Assembly: GCA_052035955.1 (NCBI GenBank)
Contig: JBPOHD010000039.1
Coordinates: forward strand, 1-39,544
DNA from: JAEUNJ01 sp052035955
GTDB lineage: Bacteria > Pseudomonadota > Gammaproteobacteria > Burkholderiales > Rhodocyclaceae
Direction of reading: 5' to 3'
DNA: 39,544 bases
The notes below the pieces were generated by a model. It saw only the letters and a program-made list of their open reading frames with translations, made no database searches and had not been told where the DNA came from. Both the position numbers and the translations under genes were made by a program. Of this stretch, positions 9,136-17,414 are shown in pieces. Numbering within the stretch: the first letter of the stretch is position 1; every line of letters begins with the position of its first letter.

Positions 9136-9939
9136 ATGCCGCTCATGGATATCGGCGGATTGAACGTCTATTACGAATTGCACGGCGACGGGCCGGAGAC
9201 CGTCACCATCCTCAACGGGCTGACCATGAGCACCGTGGCCTGGGCGACCCAGGTCAAGGATTTCGCGCCCCATTTCCGTGTCCTGCTGCTGGACATGCGG
9301 GGCCAGGGCCAGACCCAGCGGACCGACGAGGAGACCTACCCGCTGCCGCGCCAGGCGGACGACCTGGCGAAACTGCTGGACAAGCTCGGCATCGCGAAGA
9401 CCCATCTCTTCGCCCTCTCCTACGGCGGCATCGTCGCCCAGTATTTCGCGCTCCAGCATGCGGAGCGGCTCGGGCGAATGGTGCTGCTGGACACCCTGGC
9501 CTGGACCGACGAGGTGAACCGGGCGCTGCACGACGCCATTGTCATGGCCTGGGAGGCGGGCGGCACCCGCCTGCGCTTCCGGGTGATGCTGCCCATCACC
9601 TTCGGCAACAACTTCCTCAGGCTGGCCGCTCCCATGATTCCCACCCTGGAGCAGCTTGCCGAGGCCCTGCCCTGGGCCGGCACCAAGGCCATGATGACGG
9701 GCGTGCTGGAGCACGACCTGCGGGAACGCCTGAAGGACATCCGGGCGGAGACCCTCGTCGTCGTCGGCGAGGACGACCGGTTCACGCCGATCTACCACGC
9801 CCGGGTGCTGCAGCAGGGAATTCCCGGCGCCGTCCTGCGCGTCGTTCCGGGCGTCGGCCACGCCTCGCCGCTGGAGAATCCGCCGGTGATCGACGGCATG
9901 GCGCTGGCCTTCCTCCGGGGCGAGCCCCTGCCGCAGTGA
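9136..9939 (+). CDS. Alpha/beta hydrolase inserted in the urease operon
   Basis: A 267-residue cytoplasmic alpha/beta-hydrolase fold enzyme with no signal peptide. The expected triad is Ser95 in ALSYGG, Asp213 or Asp214 in GEDDRFTP and His242 in GVGHASPLE. An oxyanion-loop LNGLTMS lies near 26-32 and LLLDMRGQGQT near 50-60. The elbow has Ala in place of the first Gly of GxSxG. The frame is open back to a TTG at 9097, but the ATG at 9136 has GGGGAAG before it and starts the domain properly. It resembles the esterase/lactonase group (enol-lactonase-like). The substrate is unknown, and its position between ureC and ureE is unusual. Confidence 0.85.
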   Translation: MPLMDIGGLNVYYELHGDGPETVTILNGLTMSTVAWATQVKDFAPHFRVLLLDMRGQGQTQRTDEETYPLPRQADDLAKLLDKLGIAKTHLFALSYGGIVAQYFALQHAERLGRMVLLDTLAWTDEVNRALHDAIVMAWEAGGTRLRFRVMLPITFGNNFLRLAAPMIPTLEQLAEALPWAGTKAMMTGVLEHDLRERLKDIRAETLVVVGEDDRFTPIYHARVLQQGIPGAVLRVVPGVGHASPLENPPVIDGMALAFLRGEPLPQ

Positions 9940-9949
9940 GAACGACGCC

Positions 9950-10456
9950 GTGCTCCTGATCGAATCCGTCGCGCCGGCCGGGAGTCCGGCCGGCGAACGC
10001 CTGGTCCTGGCCTTCGAAGCCCGCTGCAAGAGCCGCCTGCGGACCAGGCTGGAGAGCGGCGAGGAGGTCGGCCTGTTCCTCGAGCGGGGCCGGGTGCTGC
10101 GGCCCGGCGACCGGCTGGCCGGCAACGACGGCCGCATCGTAGAGGTCGTCGCGGCCGCGGAGGAATTGCTCGAAGCCACCAGCGACGACCCCCTGGCCCT
10201 TGCCCGGGCGGCCTACCACCTGGGCAACCGGCACGTGGCGGTCGAGATCGGGCCGGGCCGGTTGCGCTTCGCCCGCGATCACGTGCTGGGCGACATGGTG
10301 CTCGGGCTCGGCCTTCCGGTCGCCGCGATCGTCGCCCCCTTCGCGCCGGAAAGCGGCGCCTACGGGGCCCACGGCGGCCACGCCCACCCGCACGGCCACA
10401 GCGCCGACGGCGAGGGACGGGGTCCTCGCATCCACGACCATTTCGCCGCCCGCTGA
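9950..10456 (+). CDS. ureE: Urease accessory protein UreE (nickel metallochaperone)
   Basis: Nickel carrier that hands Ni2+ to the UreDFG-urease complex, 168 residues. The UreE N-domain (about 1-70) has GLFLERGRVLRPGDRL, and the C-domain has ARAAYHLGNRHVAVEIG and DHVLGDMVLGLG. The tail is His-rich (GAHGGHAHPHGHS), the usual extra nickel-binding region. The start is a GTG at 9950, 10 bp after the hydrolase stop. It is 3 bp from ureF. Confidence 0.95.
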   Translation: MLLIESVAPAGSPAGERLVLAFEARCKSRLRTRLESGEEVGLFLERGRVLRPGDRLAGNDGRIVEVVAAAEELLEATSDDPLALARAAYHLGNRHVAVEIGPGRLRFARDHVLGDMVLGLGLPVAAIVAPFAPESGAYGAHGGHAHPHGHSADGEGRGPRIHDHFAAR

Positions 10457-10459
10457 TCG

Positions 10460-11139
10460 ATGCCCCACGGTTCCGCAGACCTTGCCCTGGTTCGCCTGCT
10501 GCATCTGGCCAGCCCGGTGCTGCCGGTCGGCGCCTACACCTATTCCCAGGGCCTGGAGTGGGCGGTGGAGGATGGAACGGTGGGCGACGAGGACTCCGCC
10601 CTGTCCTGGATAGGGGATTGCCTGTGCTGGGGGATCGGGCGCTTCGAGGCGCCCTATCTCGCCGCCATGCTGCGGGCATGGGCTGCCGGGGACCGGGAGG
10701 TCCTGGCGTCCCTGGATGCGGAATTCCTGTCCAGCCGGGAAACCGCCGAATCGCGTGCCGAGTCGCTGCAGATGGGCCATTCCCTGGCCCGGCTGCTGGG
10801 CGACCTGCCGGGGTTTCCCGCCGACAGGCTGGCGTACTTCCTGCCCTGCAGTTTCCCCCTCGCCTGGAGCTGCGCCGCGGCGGCCTGGCAGATTCCCGCG
10901 GCGGATGCGCTGGCTGCCTACCTGTGGGCCTGGTGCGAGAACCAGGTGATGGCGGCGGTGAAGGCCGTCCCCCTGGGCCAGACGGCAGGGCAGCGCCTGC
11001 TGCTCGCCCTCGGCGACCGGATCCCGGCGCTGGCTGCCGCCGCCGAGGCCACCGCGCCCGGCGAGGCCGCCAATTTCCTCCCCGGCCTGGCCATCGCCGG
11101 CAGCCGCCACGAAACGCAGTACTCACGCCTTTTCAGATC

Positions 11140-11143
<4 letters not shown>
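10460..11143 (+). CDS. ureF: Urease accessory protein UreF
   Basis: Urease maturation factor, 227 residues, which bridges UreD and UreG and helps guard the GTPase step. LLHLASPVLPVGAYTYSQGLEWAVE near the N-terminus is the classic UreF block. Later come WCENQVMAAVKAVPLGQTAGQRLL and a C-terminal SRHETQYSRLFRS. The stop codon overlaps the ureG start (ATGA). Length is normal. Confidence 0.96.
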
Positions 11144-11772
<629 letters not shown>

Positions 11773-11906
11773 TCCTTCCCGTGGGCGCTCCGGCGCCCGG
11801 AAGGTACGCCGTGGCAGGGGAGGGTCCGCAGGAGCGGTCTCGTCCGCGAACGGCCCTTCCTCCGGAGCCGCGTTCGCCGGGTAGCCTCCCTCCGATGGCA
11901 TTTCTC

Positions 11907-11954
11907 CTGCCGGCGCGGGCCGGAACGAGTTCGCCGGCAGGCCCGCGCCGGCAG
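11907..11954. other. 15-bp inverted repeat in the ureG/regulator convergent gap
   Basis: CTGCCGGCGCGGGCC (11907-11921) is repeated perfectly inverted at 11940-11954, with an 18-nt loop. It sits between convergent genes, where a bidirectional stop is expected, but there is no T-run on either side. The rest of the 195-bp gap shows no gene. Its function is uncertain. Confidence 0.5.
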
Positions 11955-11967
11955 GGCCTGGCTCGAT

Positions 11968-12969
11968 TCAGGCCGGGGCCGGCGGTGAATAGCCGGCGTG
12001 CTTGCCCAGGCCGGCGACCACGGCCGCGACGAGGCGGTCCAGGGTCTCCGTGTCGCGCAGGAAGGCGCGTCCGCACAGGTAGTAGGTTTCGGTGCCGACC
12101 GGGATGAAATCCAGGGCGAAACCCTCCGCCGCCGCCCGCACGGCGAAGGCCACGTCGGCGGCGCCGGCCGCCACCGCGGCGGCGACGGCGAAGTGGGTGA
12201 ATTCCTCCTGGTCGTAGCCCTTGATGGCCCGCGGGTCCACCCCCTGGGATTCCAGGAGCTGGTCGAGCCAGAGGCGGGTGCCGGCGCCGCGCTGGCGGTT
12301 GATGAAGCGGATGTCGGGGCGCGCCAGGTCGGCCACCTCGCGGATGCCCTTGGGATTGCCGCGGGCGACCAGCAGGCCCTGCTCGCGGCGCATCAGCGGG
12401 ATGACGAAGAGGCGGGGGTCGGAGAAGACATGGCCGATCTCCATGGGCACCGGCATGTTCCCGGGCAGGTGGAAGCCGGCCAGGTCGGCCTTGCCCGATT
12501 CCATGGCCAGCAGGGCCTTGGTGGAGCCCATGAAGCGCATCTCGAGGAAGGGCAGGTGGCCGTCGGTGGCGCATTGCTGGAGCAGGATGTCGTGGCTGCA
12601 GGCCATGCGCAGGCGGGGCTGCTCCAGGGCCAGCAGTTCGCGCAACTGGCGCTCGAAGCCGGAGACCTCCTTCCGGGTCACCTCCCTGGCGCGCTGGCGC
12701 ATCTCTCCGGCCAGGCGCAGGACCTCCTTGCCGGCCGCCGTGAGGCTGCTGCCATGGCCCTTGGCCTTGATCACCAGGCCGCGGGCGAGGATGGTCTCCG
12801 CATTGCTGATCTTGCCCCAGATGCCGCGATAGGACTGGCTCATGCGTTCCGCGGCGCCGCGCACGGTGCCGGTTTCCGCGATGCCGGCCAGGATGTCGGC
12901 CAGTTCGCCCAGGTCCACCTGATGGTCGTCCTGCGCCAGGAACAGGGCGGGTTCGAGCTTCAAGTGCAT
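11968..12969 (-). CDS. ModE-like HTH regulator with periplasmic-binding-protein-like sensor domain
   Basis: A 333-residue cytoplasmic one-component regulator. Residues about 20-85 form a ModE/LysR-type winged helix (ADILAGIAETGTVRGAAERM, SYRGIWGKISNAE, LTAAGKEVLRLAGEM). From about 118 a type II binding-protein-like domain follows (ACSHDILLQQ, MGSTKALLAMESGKADLAGFHLP, NRQRGAGTRLWLDQLLESQG). That combination is known for molybdate/tungstate-responsive and related regulators. The ATG at 12969 gives a sensible N-terminus; the open frame extends upstream without supporting signals. It is divergent from an aldehyde dehydrogenase and two TupA-like genes, so it most likely controls them and senses the same oxyanion. 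The ligand is inferred. Confidence 0.85.
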   Translation of the reverse strand: MHLKLEPALFLAQDDHQVDLGELADILAGIAETGTVRGAAERMSQSYRGIWGKISNAETILARGLVIKAKGHGSSLTAAGKEVLRLAGEMRQRAREVTRKEVSGFERQLRELLALEQPRLRMACSHDILLQQCATDGHLPFLEMRFMGSTKALLAMESGKADLAGFHLPGNMPVPMEIGHVFSDPRLFVIPLMRREQGLLVARGNPKGIREVADLARPDIRFINRQRGAGTRLWLDQLLESQGVDPRAIKGYDQEEFTHFAVAAAVAAGAADVAFAVRAAAEGFALDFIPVGTETYYLCGRAFLRDTETLDRLVAAVVAGLGKHAGYSPPAPA

Positions 12970-13124
12970 ATATGTATCTCTTTTCTTATTGAGGCTGGCG
13001 GCGATTTCCTCTAGCTTACCCGATAGGCCGCAGGCCGAGCGGGACGCCGACCGGCGCCCCGCCCATTTTCCCGGCCGCGACTGCCTTGCGCAGTGCCGGG
13101 ATTCACCATCCCACAAGAGAAACC
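12965..13124. promoter_or_regulatory. Divergent promoter region of the regulator and aldehyde dehydrogenase
   Basis: The 155-bp region between the divergent starts is locally AT-rich next to the regulator. The palindrome CATATATG (12967-12974), one mismatch short of a 12-bp palindrome TGCATATATGTA, overlaps the regulator start codon. TATA-type half sites are known for ModE operators, so this could be an autoregulatory site. The remainder is GC-rich and I see no convincing -10/-35 pair. Confidence 0.35.
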
Positions 13125-14567
13125 ATGAGAGATTGCACCAAGCTTTACATCGGCGGCCGCTGGGTCGCGCCTTCCGGGCCAGGCAGCATCGACGTGCTGT
13201 CCGCATCCACCGAGGAGGTCATCGGCCGCATACCGGAAGCCGATGCAGCCGACGCCGACGCCGCGGTCCGGGCCGCCCGGGCCGCCTTCGACGCCTGGAG
13301 CCGCACGACGCCCGCCGAGCGGGCCGAATTCCTGCAGAAGATCCACGAGGGCCTGAAGGCCAGGCAAGAGGAACTGGCCCGGCTGATCGCCGAGGAGGTG
13401 GGCATGCCCCTCAGGATGGCCGGCCCCATCCAGGTCGGTTCGCCCGTCGCCAACTTCCGCCAATACGCCAAGCTCGCCACCCAGTTCGCCTGGGAAGAGA
13501 CCGTCGGCAATTCCAGGGTGGTGCGCGAACCGGTCGGCGTGGTCGTCTGCATCACGCCCTGGAACTACCCCCTGCACCAGATCGCCGCCAAGGTGGCGGC
13601 GGCCCTGGCGGCCGGCTGCACGGTGGTCCTCAAGCCTTCGGAGGTGGCGCCCCTCAATGCCTTCGTCCTGGCCGAGATCGTCGATGCCGTCGGCCTGCCG
13701 GCCGGGGTTTTCAACCTCGTTACCGGCTACGGGCCGGGGGTCGGCGAGGCCCTCGTCGCCCATCCGGAGGCGGACATGGTGTCTTTCACCGGATCCACCC
13801 GGGCCGGTCGGCGCATCTCCGAAGTGGCGGCGGCCAACATCAAGCGCGTCGCCCTCGAACTGGGCGGCAAGTCGGCCTCGGTGATCCTGGACGACGCCGA
13901 CCTGGCGGCTGCCGTCAAGGGTACCGTCAATGCCTGCTTCCTGAACAGCGGCCAGACCTGCTCGGCCCATACCCGCATGCTGGTGCCCGAGTCCAAGTAC
14001 GCGGAGGCGGCCCGGATCGCGGCCGAGGTGGCGGCGGGCTTCACGGTGGGCGATCCCCTGGGCGGCGCGGCCAAGCTGGGGCCCCTCGTGTCGGCGGCCC
14101 AGCGGGACCGGGTCCGCGACTACATCCGCAAGGGGATCGCCGACGGGGCGGAACTCCTCTGCGGCGGACCGGAGGCGCCCGAAGGCCTGGAGCGCGGCTA
14201 CTACGTGAAGCCGACGGTCTTCGGCCGGGTGAAGCCGGACGCCACCATCGCCCAGGAGGAGATCTTCGGCCCCGTGCTGTCCATCATCACCTACCGGGAC
14301 GAGGAGGATGCGATACGCATCGCCAACGGCACGGCCTACGGCCTCTCGGGCGGCGTCTGGGCGGGCAGCGACGAGGGGGCGGAACGGGTGGCGCGCCGCC
14401 TGCGCACCGGCCAGGTCGAGATCAACGGCGGCCCTTTCAACCTCCAGGCGCCCTTCGGCGGCTACAAGCAGTCGGGCAACGGCCGCGAGATGGGCAAGCC
14501 GGGGCTCGAGGAATTCCTCGAATACAAGGCCATGCAGTTCAAGCCAGCCGCCGCCAAGGCGGCCTGA
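13125..14567 (+). CDS. NAD(P)-dependent aldehyde dehydrogenase
   Basis: Cytoplasmic aldehyde dehydrogenase, 480 residues, oxidising an aldehyde to its acid. Family landmarks are all present: TPWNYPLHQ (catalytic-site Asn) near 150, FTGSTRAGRRI for cofactor binding, ALELGGKSA with the general-base Glu, and NSGQTCSAHTR with the nucleophilic Cys near 280, then EEIFGPVL and FGGYKQSGNGRE. A GAGA-type ribosome-binding site precedes the ATG at 13125. The substrate cannot be told from sequence; close family members act on broad aliphatic or aromatic aldehydes. Its place beside tungstate-type binding proteins recalls tungsten-dependent aldehyde oxidation, but no such oxidoreductase is in the window. 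Confidence 0.93.
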   Translation: MRDCTKLYIGGRWVAPSGPGSIDVLSASTEEVIGRIPEADAADADAAVRAARAAFDAWSRTTPAERAEFLQKIHEGLKARQEELARLIAEEVGMPLRMAGPIQVGSPVANFRQYAKLATQFAWEETVGNSRVVREPVGVVVCITPWNYPLHQIAAKVAAALAAGCTVVLKPSEVAPLNAFVLAEIVDAVGLPAGVFNLVTGYGPGVGEALVAHPEADMVSFTGSTRAGRRISEVAAANIKRVALELGGKSASVILDDADLAAAVKGTVNACFLNSGQTCSAHTRMLVPESKYAEAARIAAEVAAGFTVGDPLGGAAKLGPLVSAAQRDRVRDYIRKGIADGAELLCGGPEAPEGLERGYYVKPTVFGRVKPDATIAQEEIFGPVLSIITYRDEEDAIRIANGTAYGLSGGVWAGSDEGAERVARRLRTGQVEINGGPFNLQAPFGGYKQSGNGREMGKPGLEEFLEYKAMQFKPAAAKAA

Positions 14568-14587
14568 GCAACAAGGGAGACTCCACC

Positions 14588-15403
14588 ATGCATCGCATAT
14601 TCCGGGCCGCGCTGGCGGCCATCGTCCTCGCCGCGGCCGGCGCCGGCCAGGCGGCCGAGTTCATCACCGTCGCCTCGACCACCTCCACGGAGCAGTCGGG
14701 CCTCTTCAAGCACCTGTTGCCGGCCTTCACGGCGAAATCGGGCATCGAGGTCCGGGTGGTCGCCCTGGGCACCGGCCAGGCCCTCGACCAGGGCCGCCGC
14801 GGCGATGCCGATGTCGTGTTCGTGCACGACAAGGCGGCCGAGGAGAAATTCATCGCCGAAGGCTTCGGCGTCGAACGCAGGGAAGTCATGTACAACGACT
14901 TCGTCGTCGTCGGCCCGAAGGACGATCCGGCCAAGGTGGCCGGCGGCCGGGACGTGACGGCCGCCCTGGCCAGGGTGGCGGCGGTCCAGGCGCCCTTCGT
15001 CTCCCGCGGCGACAAGTCCGGCACCCATGCCGCCGAGTTGCGCTACTGGAAGATGGCCGGCGTGGACCTGGACAAGGCCCGCGGCCCCTGGTACCGGGAC
15101 GTCGGCGCCGGCATGGGGCCGGCCCTCAACTCCGCCGCCTCCATGAACGCCTACGTCCTGGCCGACCGGGGCACCTGGCTTTCATTCAAGAACCGCCAGA
15201 ACCTGGAAATCCTGGTGGAGGGCGACCCGCGCCTCTTCAACCAGTACGGAGTCATCCTGGTCAATCCGGCAAAGCATGCCCACGTCAAGAAGGATGCCGG
15301 GCAGAAATTCATCGACTGGCTCGTCTCCGCCGAGGGCCAGCAGACCATCGCCGGCTACACCATCGGCGGCCAGCAACTCTTCTTCCCGAACGCCAAAAAA
15401 TGA
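14588..15403 (+). CDS. tupA: Tungstate-type ABC transporter substrate-binding protein (TupA-like)
   Basis: Periplasmic oxyanion-binding protein, 271 residues, with signal peptide 1-23 (FRAALAAIVLAAAGAGQAA). The mature start FITVASTTSTEQSGLF is the TupA ligand-binding signature, followed by GTGQALDQGRRGDADVVFVHD, YNDFVVVGPKDDP and SRGDKSGTHAAE, all in family order. AAGGGAG precedes the ATG, 20 bp after the dehydrogenase stop. TupA normally works with a TupB permease and TupC ATPase, which are not adjacent here. Tungstate is the likely ligand from the motif; molybdate is less likely. Confidence 0.88.
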   Translation: MHRIFRAALAAIVLAAAGAGQAAEFITVASTTSTEQSGLFKHLLPAFTAKSGIEVRVVALGTGQALDQGRRGDADVVFVHDKAAEEKFIAEGFGVERREVMYNDFVVVGPKDDPAKVAGGRDVTAALARVAAVQAPFVSRGDKSGTHAAELRYWKMAGVDLDKARGPWYRDVGAGMGPALNSAASMNAYVLADRGTWLSFKNRQNLEILVEGDPRLFNQYGVILVNPAKHAHVKKDAGQKFIDWLVSAEGQQTIAGYTIGGQQLFFPNAKK

Positions 15404-16248
15404 AACGACTCCTTTCCGTCCTCGCCGCCTTCCTGGTCCTTCCCGTAGCCGCCCAGGAGGCGAAGCCCACCGAGAGCTATGGCAACGGTGCCCGGGTCTT
15501 CCGTCTCGCCACGGGCAGTCCCGGGGAACTGGGCCTCCTGAAGGCCTGGGGCGAGGCCTACTGCCGGGCGGCCGATTGCCGTCTCGACTGGTTCAAGGCC
15601 GGCACCGGCGCCTCGATGAAACAGCTCAAGGAACGGAAAGTGGACCTGGCCATGGTCCATGCGCCCGAGCAGGAGAAGATCGCCGTCAAGGAGGGCTGGG
15701 CGACCCAGGCGACCCTGATCGGTTCCAACGAGTTCTTCATCGTCGGCCCTGCCACCGACCCGGCCGGCATCCGGCAGGCGACCGACGCCCTGGACGCCTA
15801 CCGGAAGATCGCCGCGGCCAAGGCGAAGTGGATCTCCCGGGGCGACAACTCCGGCACCCACCAGAAGGAGAACGACCTGTGGAAGGCGTCCGGCGTGGCC
15901 GGCGAGGGCGATTGGGTCATCGTCACCAAGGACTTCATGACCGCGAGCCTCAAGCGGGCGGAGCAGGAGGGTGCCTACTTCATGACCGACAGCAGCACCT
16001 GGGTCGCCGAGGCGAAACGGGTGCCCGGCCTGACCATCCTGTTCCGCGGCGACAAGCGGCTGGTGAACACCTACCATGCCCTGCTGACCCCGGCCGGCGC
16101 CACGGCCGGCCGCGAGACGGCCGCCGGCTTCGTCGCCTTCGTCGCGTCGGAGCAGGGGCAGCGGATTCTCAGGGAATTCGGCAAGGCGGAGCACGGAGCG
16201 TCGCTCTACGACGACGCCGACTACGCGGCCCGCTTCGTCGGTCATTGA
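15400..16248 (+). CDS. Second, divergent TupA-like oxyanion-binding protein
   Basis: Periplasmic binding protein, 282 residues, signal peptide 1-18 (LLSVLAAFLVLPVAAQ). It keeps the overall TupA layout, including SNEFFIVGPATDPAGI and SRGDNSGTHQKENDLW. The ligand loop near residues 36-46 reads LATGSPGELGLL instead of ASTTSTEQSGL, and a Cys pair occurs at 55 and 60. The start overlaps the preceding stop (ATGA). It probably arose by duplication and changed ligand or role. A bidirectional terminator follows. Confidence 0.8.
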   Translation: MKRLLSVLAAFLVLPVAAQEAKPTESYGNGARVFRLATGSPGELGLLKAWGEAYCRAADCRLDWFKAGTGASMKQLKERKVDLAMVHAPEQEKIAVKEGWATQATLIGSNEFFIVGPATDPAGIRQATDALDAYRKIAAAKAKWISRGDNSGTHQKENDLWKASGVAGEGDWVIVTKDFMTASLKRAEQEGAYFMTDSSTWVAEAKRVPGLTILFRGDKRLVNTYHALLTPAGATAGRETAAGFVAFVASEQGQRILREFGKAEHGASLYDDADYAARFVGH

Positions 16249-16267
16249 GGCGCACCCGCCGGAAAAA

Positions 16268-16293
16268 GAAAACCCCGCCGAGGCGGGGTTTTT
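16268..16293. terminator. Bidirectional Rho-independent terminator
   Basis: A CCCCGCC/GGCGGGG stem (16273-16279 with 16282-16288) is flanked by an A-run on the left and TTTTT on the right. It therefore works for the tupA-like genes on the plus strand and for the PEP-CTERM gene on the minus strand. Confidence 0.88.
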
Positions 16294-16310
16294 CATGGGC
16301 TGGAGATGCC

Positions 16311-16919
16311 TCAGGCGCGGGTGGCCGCCTTGCGACGCGCGGCGGCACCGAGGAGGCCGAGGCCGGCCAGCATCATGGCGTAGGTCTCGGGCTCGGGCAC
16401 GGCGACCACGGAATGGTTGTCGGTCTCCAGGGCGTAGCCGGAGGACTGGAACACGACCTTCGTGACCGGGGCGCCGGTATCGGCGAAGAAATTGAAGTAG
16501 CGGCCGATGGACTGGTCGCCGTTGGCCGGCGGATAGACGGCGGCGCCGGTGAAAGCACCCAGGAGCGTGGCGCCGCTGTAGAAGCTCACCGTGTTGTAGG
16601 CATCGGGCGAGCCCCAGAGGAAGCCATAGTAGCTGGCGCCGCCGCCGGAGAGATTGACGACGCCGGGGGTGGAGGGGCCGACGGACCAGTGATTGCCGGT
16701 GGACCCCGGGGGCACGGCGGTGATGCCGGAGATGCTCGTGGTATAGAGCCCGCCGCCCGAGTAGGCGAAGGGGGCGGGAGTGGGCGCATCGAAATCGAGG
16801 GTCACGATGCCGGACTCGAGGGAGTTGGCGCCGTAGGTGATGGTGGTGGTATAGGCGTCGGCGCGGAAGGCGGCGGTGAGCGCCGCGGCGATGACGGCGA
16901 GCTTGAAGACGGTTTTCAT
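16311..16919 (-). CDS. PEP-CTERM sorting domain protein
   Basis: Exported protein of 202 residues. It has a signal peptide of about 22 residues (FKLAVIAAALTAAFRADA), a Gly/Ser/Tyr-rich beta-type body, and a C-terminal sorting signal: VPEP at 174-177, the hydrophobic stretch TYAMMLAGLGLLGAA, and the basic end ARRK. Exosortase recognises this tripartite tail and cuts near the PEP motif, and such proteins usually go to the cell surface or extracellular matrix. No other domain is recognised. GGGAG precedes the ATG. A 19-bp palindromic site lies about 80 bp upstream and recurs before the other PEP-CTERM gene. Confidence 0.93.
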   Translation of the reverse strand: MKTVFKLAVIAAALTAAFRADAYTTTITYGANSLESGIVTLDFDAPTPAPFAYSGGGLYTTSISGITAVPPGSTGNHWSVGPSTPGVVNLSGGGASYYGFLWGSPDAYNTVSFYSGATLLGAFTGAAVYPPANGDQSIGRYFNFFADTGAPVTKVVFQSSGYALETDNHSVVAVPEPETYAMMLAGLGLLGAAARRKAATRA

Positions 16920-16996
16920 TTGAGGGCTCCCTGGGATGGTTGCGGCGAGAGGCCGCTTGACTGGTGCGAAGTCTAGGGAGGCCTCCGACGGGCGGG

Positions 16997-17015
16997 AATA
17001 GTCCGATCGGACTAA
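16997..17015 (-). promoter_or_regulatory. Palindromic operator-like site upstream of PEP-CTERM gene 1
   Basis: Reading toward the gene, TTAGTCCGATCGGACTATT has a perfect 16-bp palindrome core (16999-17014). The same 19 bases with one change occur in the same orientation before the second PEP-CTERM gene (27649-27667). A weak TAGACT -10-like hexamer lies about 28 bp downstream, placing the site where an activator would bind. Confidence 0.65.
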
Positions 17016-17095
17016 GGGGGCCGAAATCCCGTGAGGCAGTTCACGGTGGCGCCGGGAGATTGCCGGAATCCGGTATTTTTCCCACCCCGGAAAGG

Positions 17096-17124
17096 CAGAC
17101 GGCCTCCGTGCAGGAGGCCGTCTG
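17096..17124 (-). terminator. Terminator hairpin after the tRNA-Lys pair
   Basis: A perfect 12-bp stem CAGACGGCCTCC/GGAGGCCGTCTG with a 5-nt loop lies 9 bp beyond the CCA end of the second tRNA. The T-run downstream on the minus strand is weak (CCTTTCC). Confidence 0.7.
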
Positions 17125-17133
17125 GGGATGACT

Positions 17134-17209
17134 TGGTGGGCTGTGAAGGATTCGAACCTTCGACCTACGGATTAAGAGTCCGCTGCTCTACCAACTGAGC
17201 TAACAACCC
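17134..17209 (-). tRNA. tRNA-Lys (anticodon CTT)
   Basis: A 76-nt cloverleaf with acceptor GGGTTGT/ACAGCCC, D-arm TTAGCTCAGTTGGTAGAGC, anticodon loop CTCTTAA (anticodon CTT), T-loop GGTTCGAATCC and an encoded CCA. It lies 39 bp downstream of tRNA-Lys(TTT) and is probably co-transcribed with it. Confidence 0.96.
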
Positions 17210-17248
17210 AAGGTGGCGAATTATAGCCAAACCTGCCCATGGGGGTAG

Positions 17249-17324
17249 TGGTGGGTCGGGCGAGACTCGAACTCGCGACCAACGGATTAAAAGTCCGCTG
17301 CTCTACCGACTGAGCTACCGACCC
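17249..17324 (-). tRNA. tRNA-Lys (anticodon TTT)
   Basis: A 76-nt cloverleaf with acceptor GGGTCGG/CCGACCC, D-arm GTAGCTCAGTCGGTAGAGC, anticodon loop CTTTTAA (anticodon TTT), T-loop GAGTTCGAGTCTC and an encoded CCA. It is first in the two-tRNA unit, close behind a strong promoter. Confidence 0.97.
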
Positions 17325-17345
17325 TCCTCCCGGCGGGAACAGAAG

Positions 17346-17375
17346 ATTATAGCGGGCGCGGCCTCAGACGGTCAA
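17346..17375 (-). promoter_or_regulatory. Sigma-70 promoter of the tRNA-Lys pair
   Basis: On the minus strand TTGACC (17375-17370) and a perfect TATAAT (17351-17346) are separated by 18 bp. The predicted start lies about 15 bases before the first tRNA. It is the clearest promoter in the window. Confidence 0.85.
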
Positions 17376-17414
17376 TTTCGAATCCGGATCCGGTGCCACG
17401 GGCGACGCGGCGCC

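Noticed and set aside
11782..11797. GGGCGC/GCGCCC hairpin after ureG as terminator
   Set aside because: The stem is 6 bp with no T-run, so too weak to call.
17134..17324. tRNA-Lys genes as an integration site of a genomic island
   Set aside because: Both tRNAs are complete, and no integrase or repeated tRNA end is found nearby.
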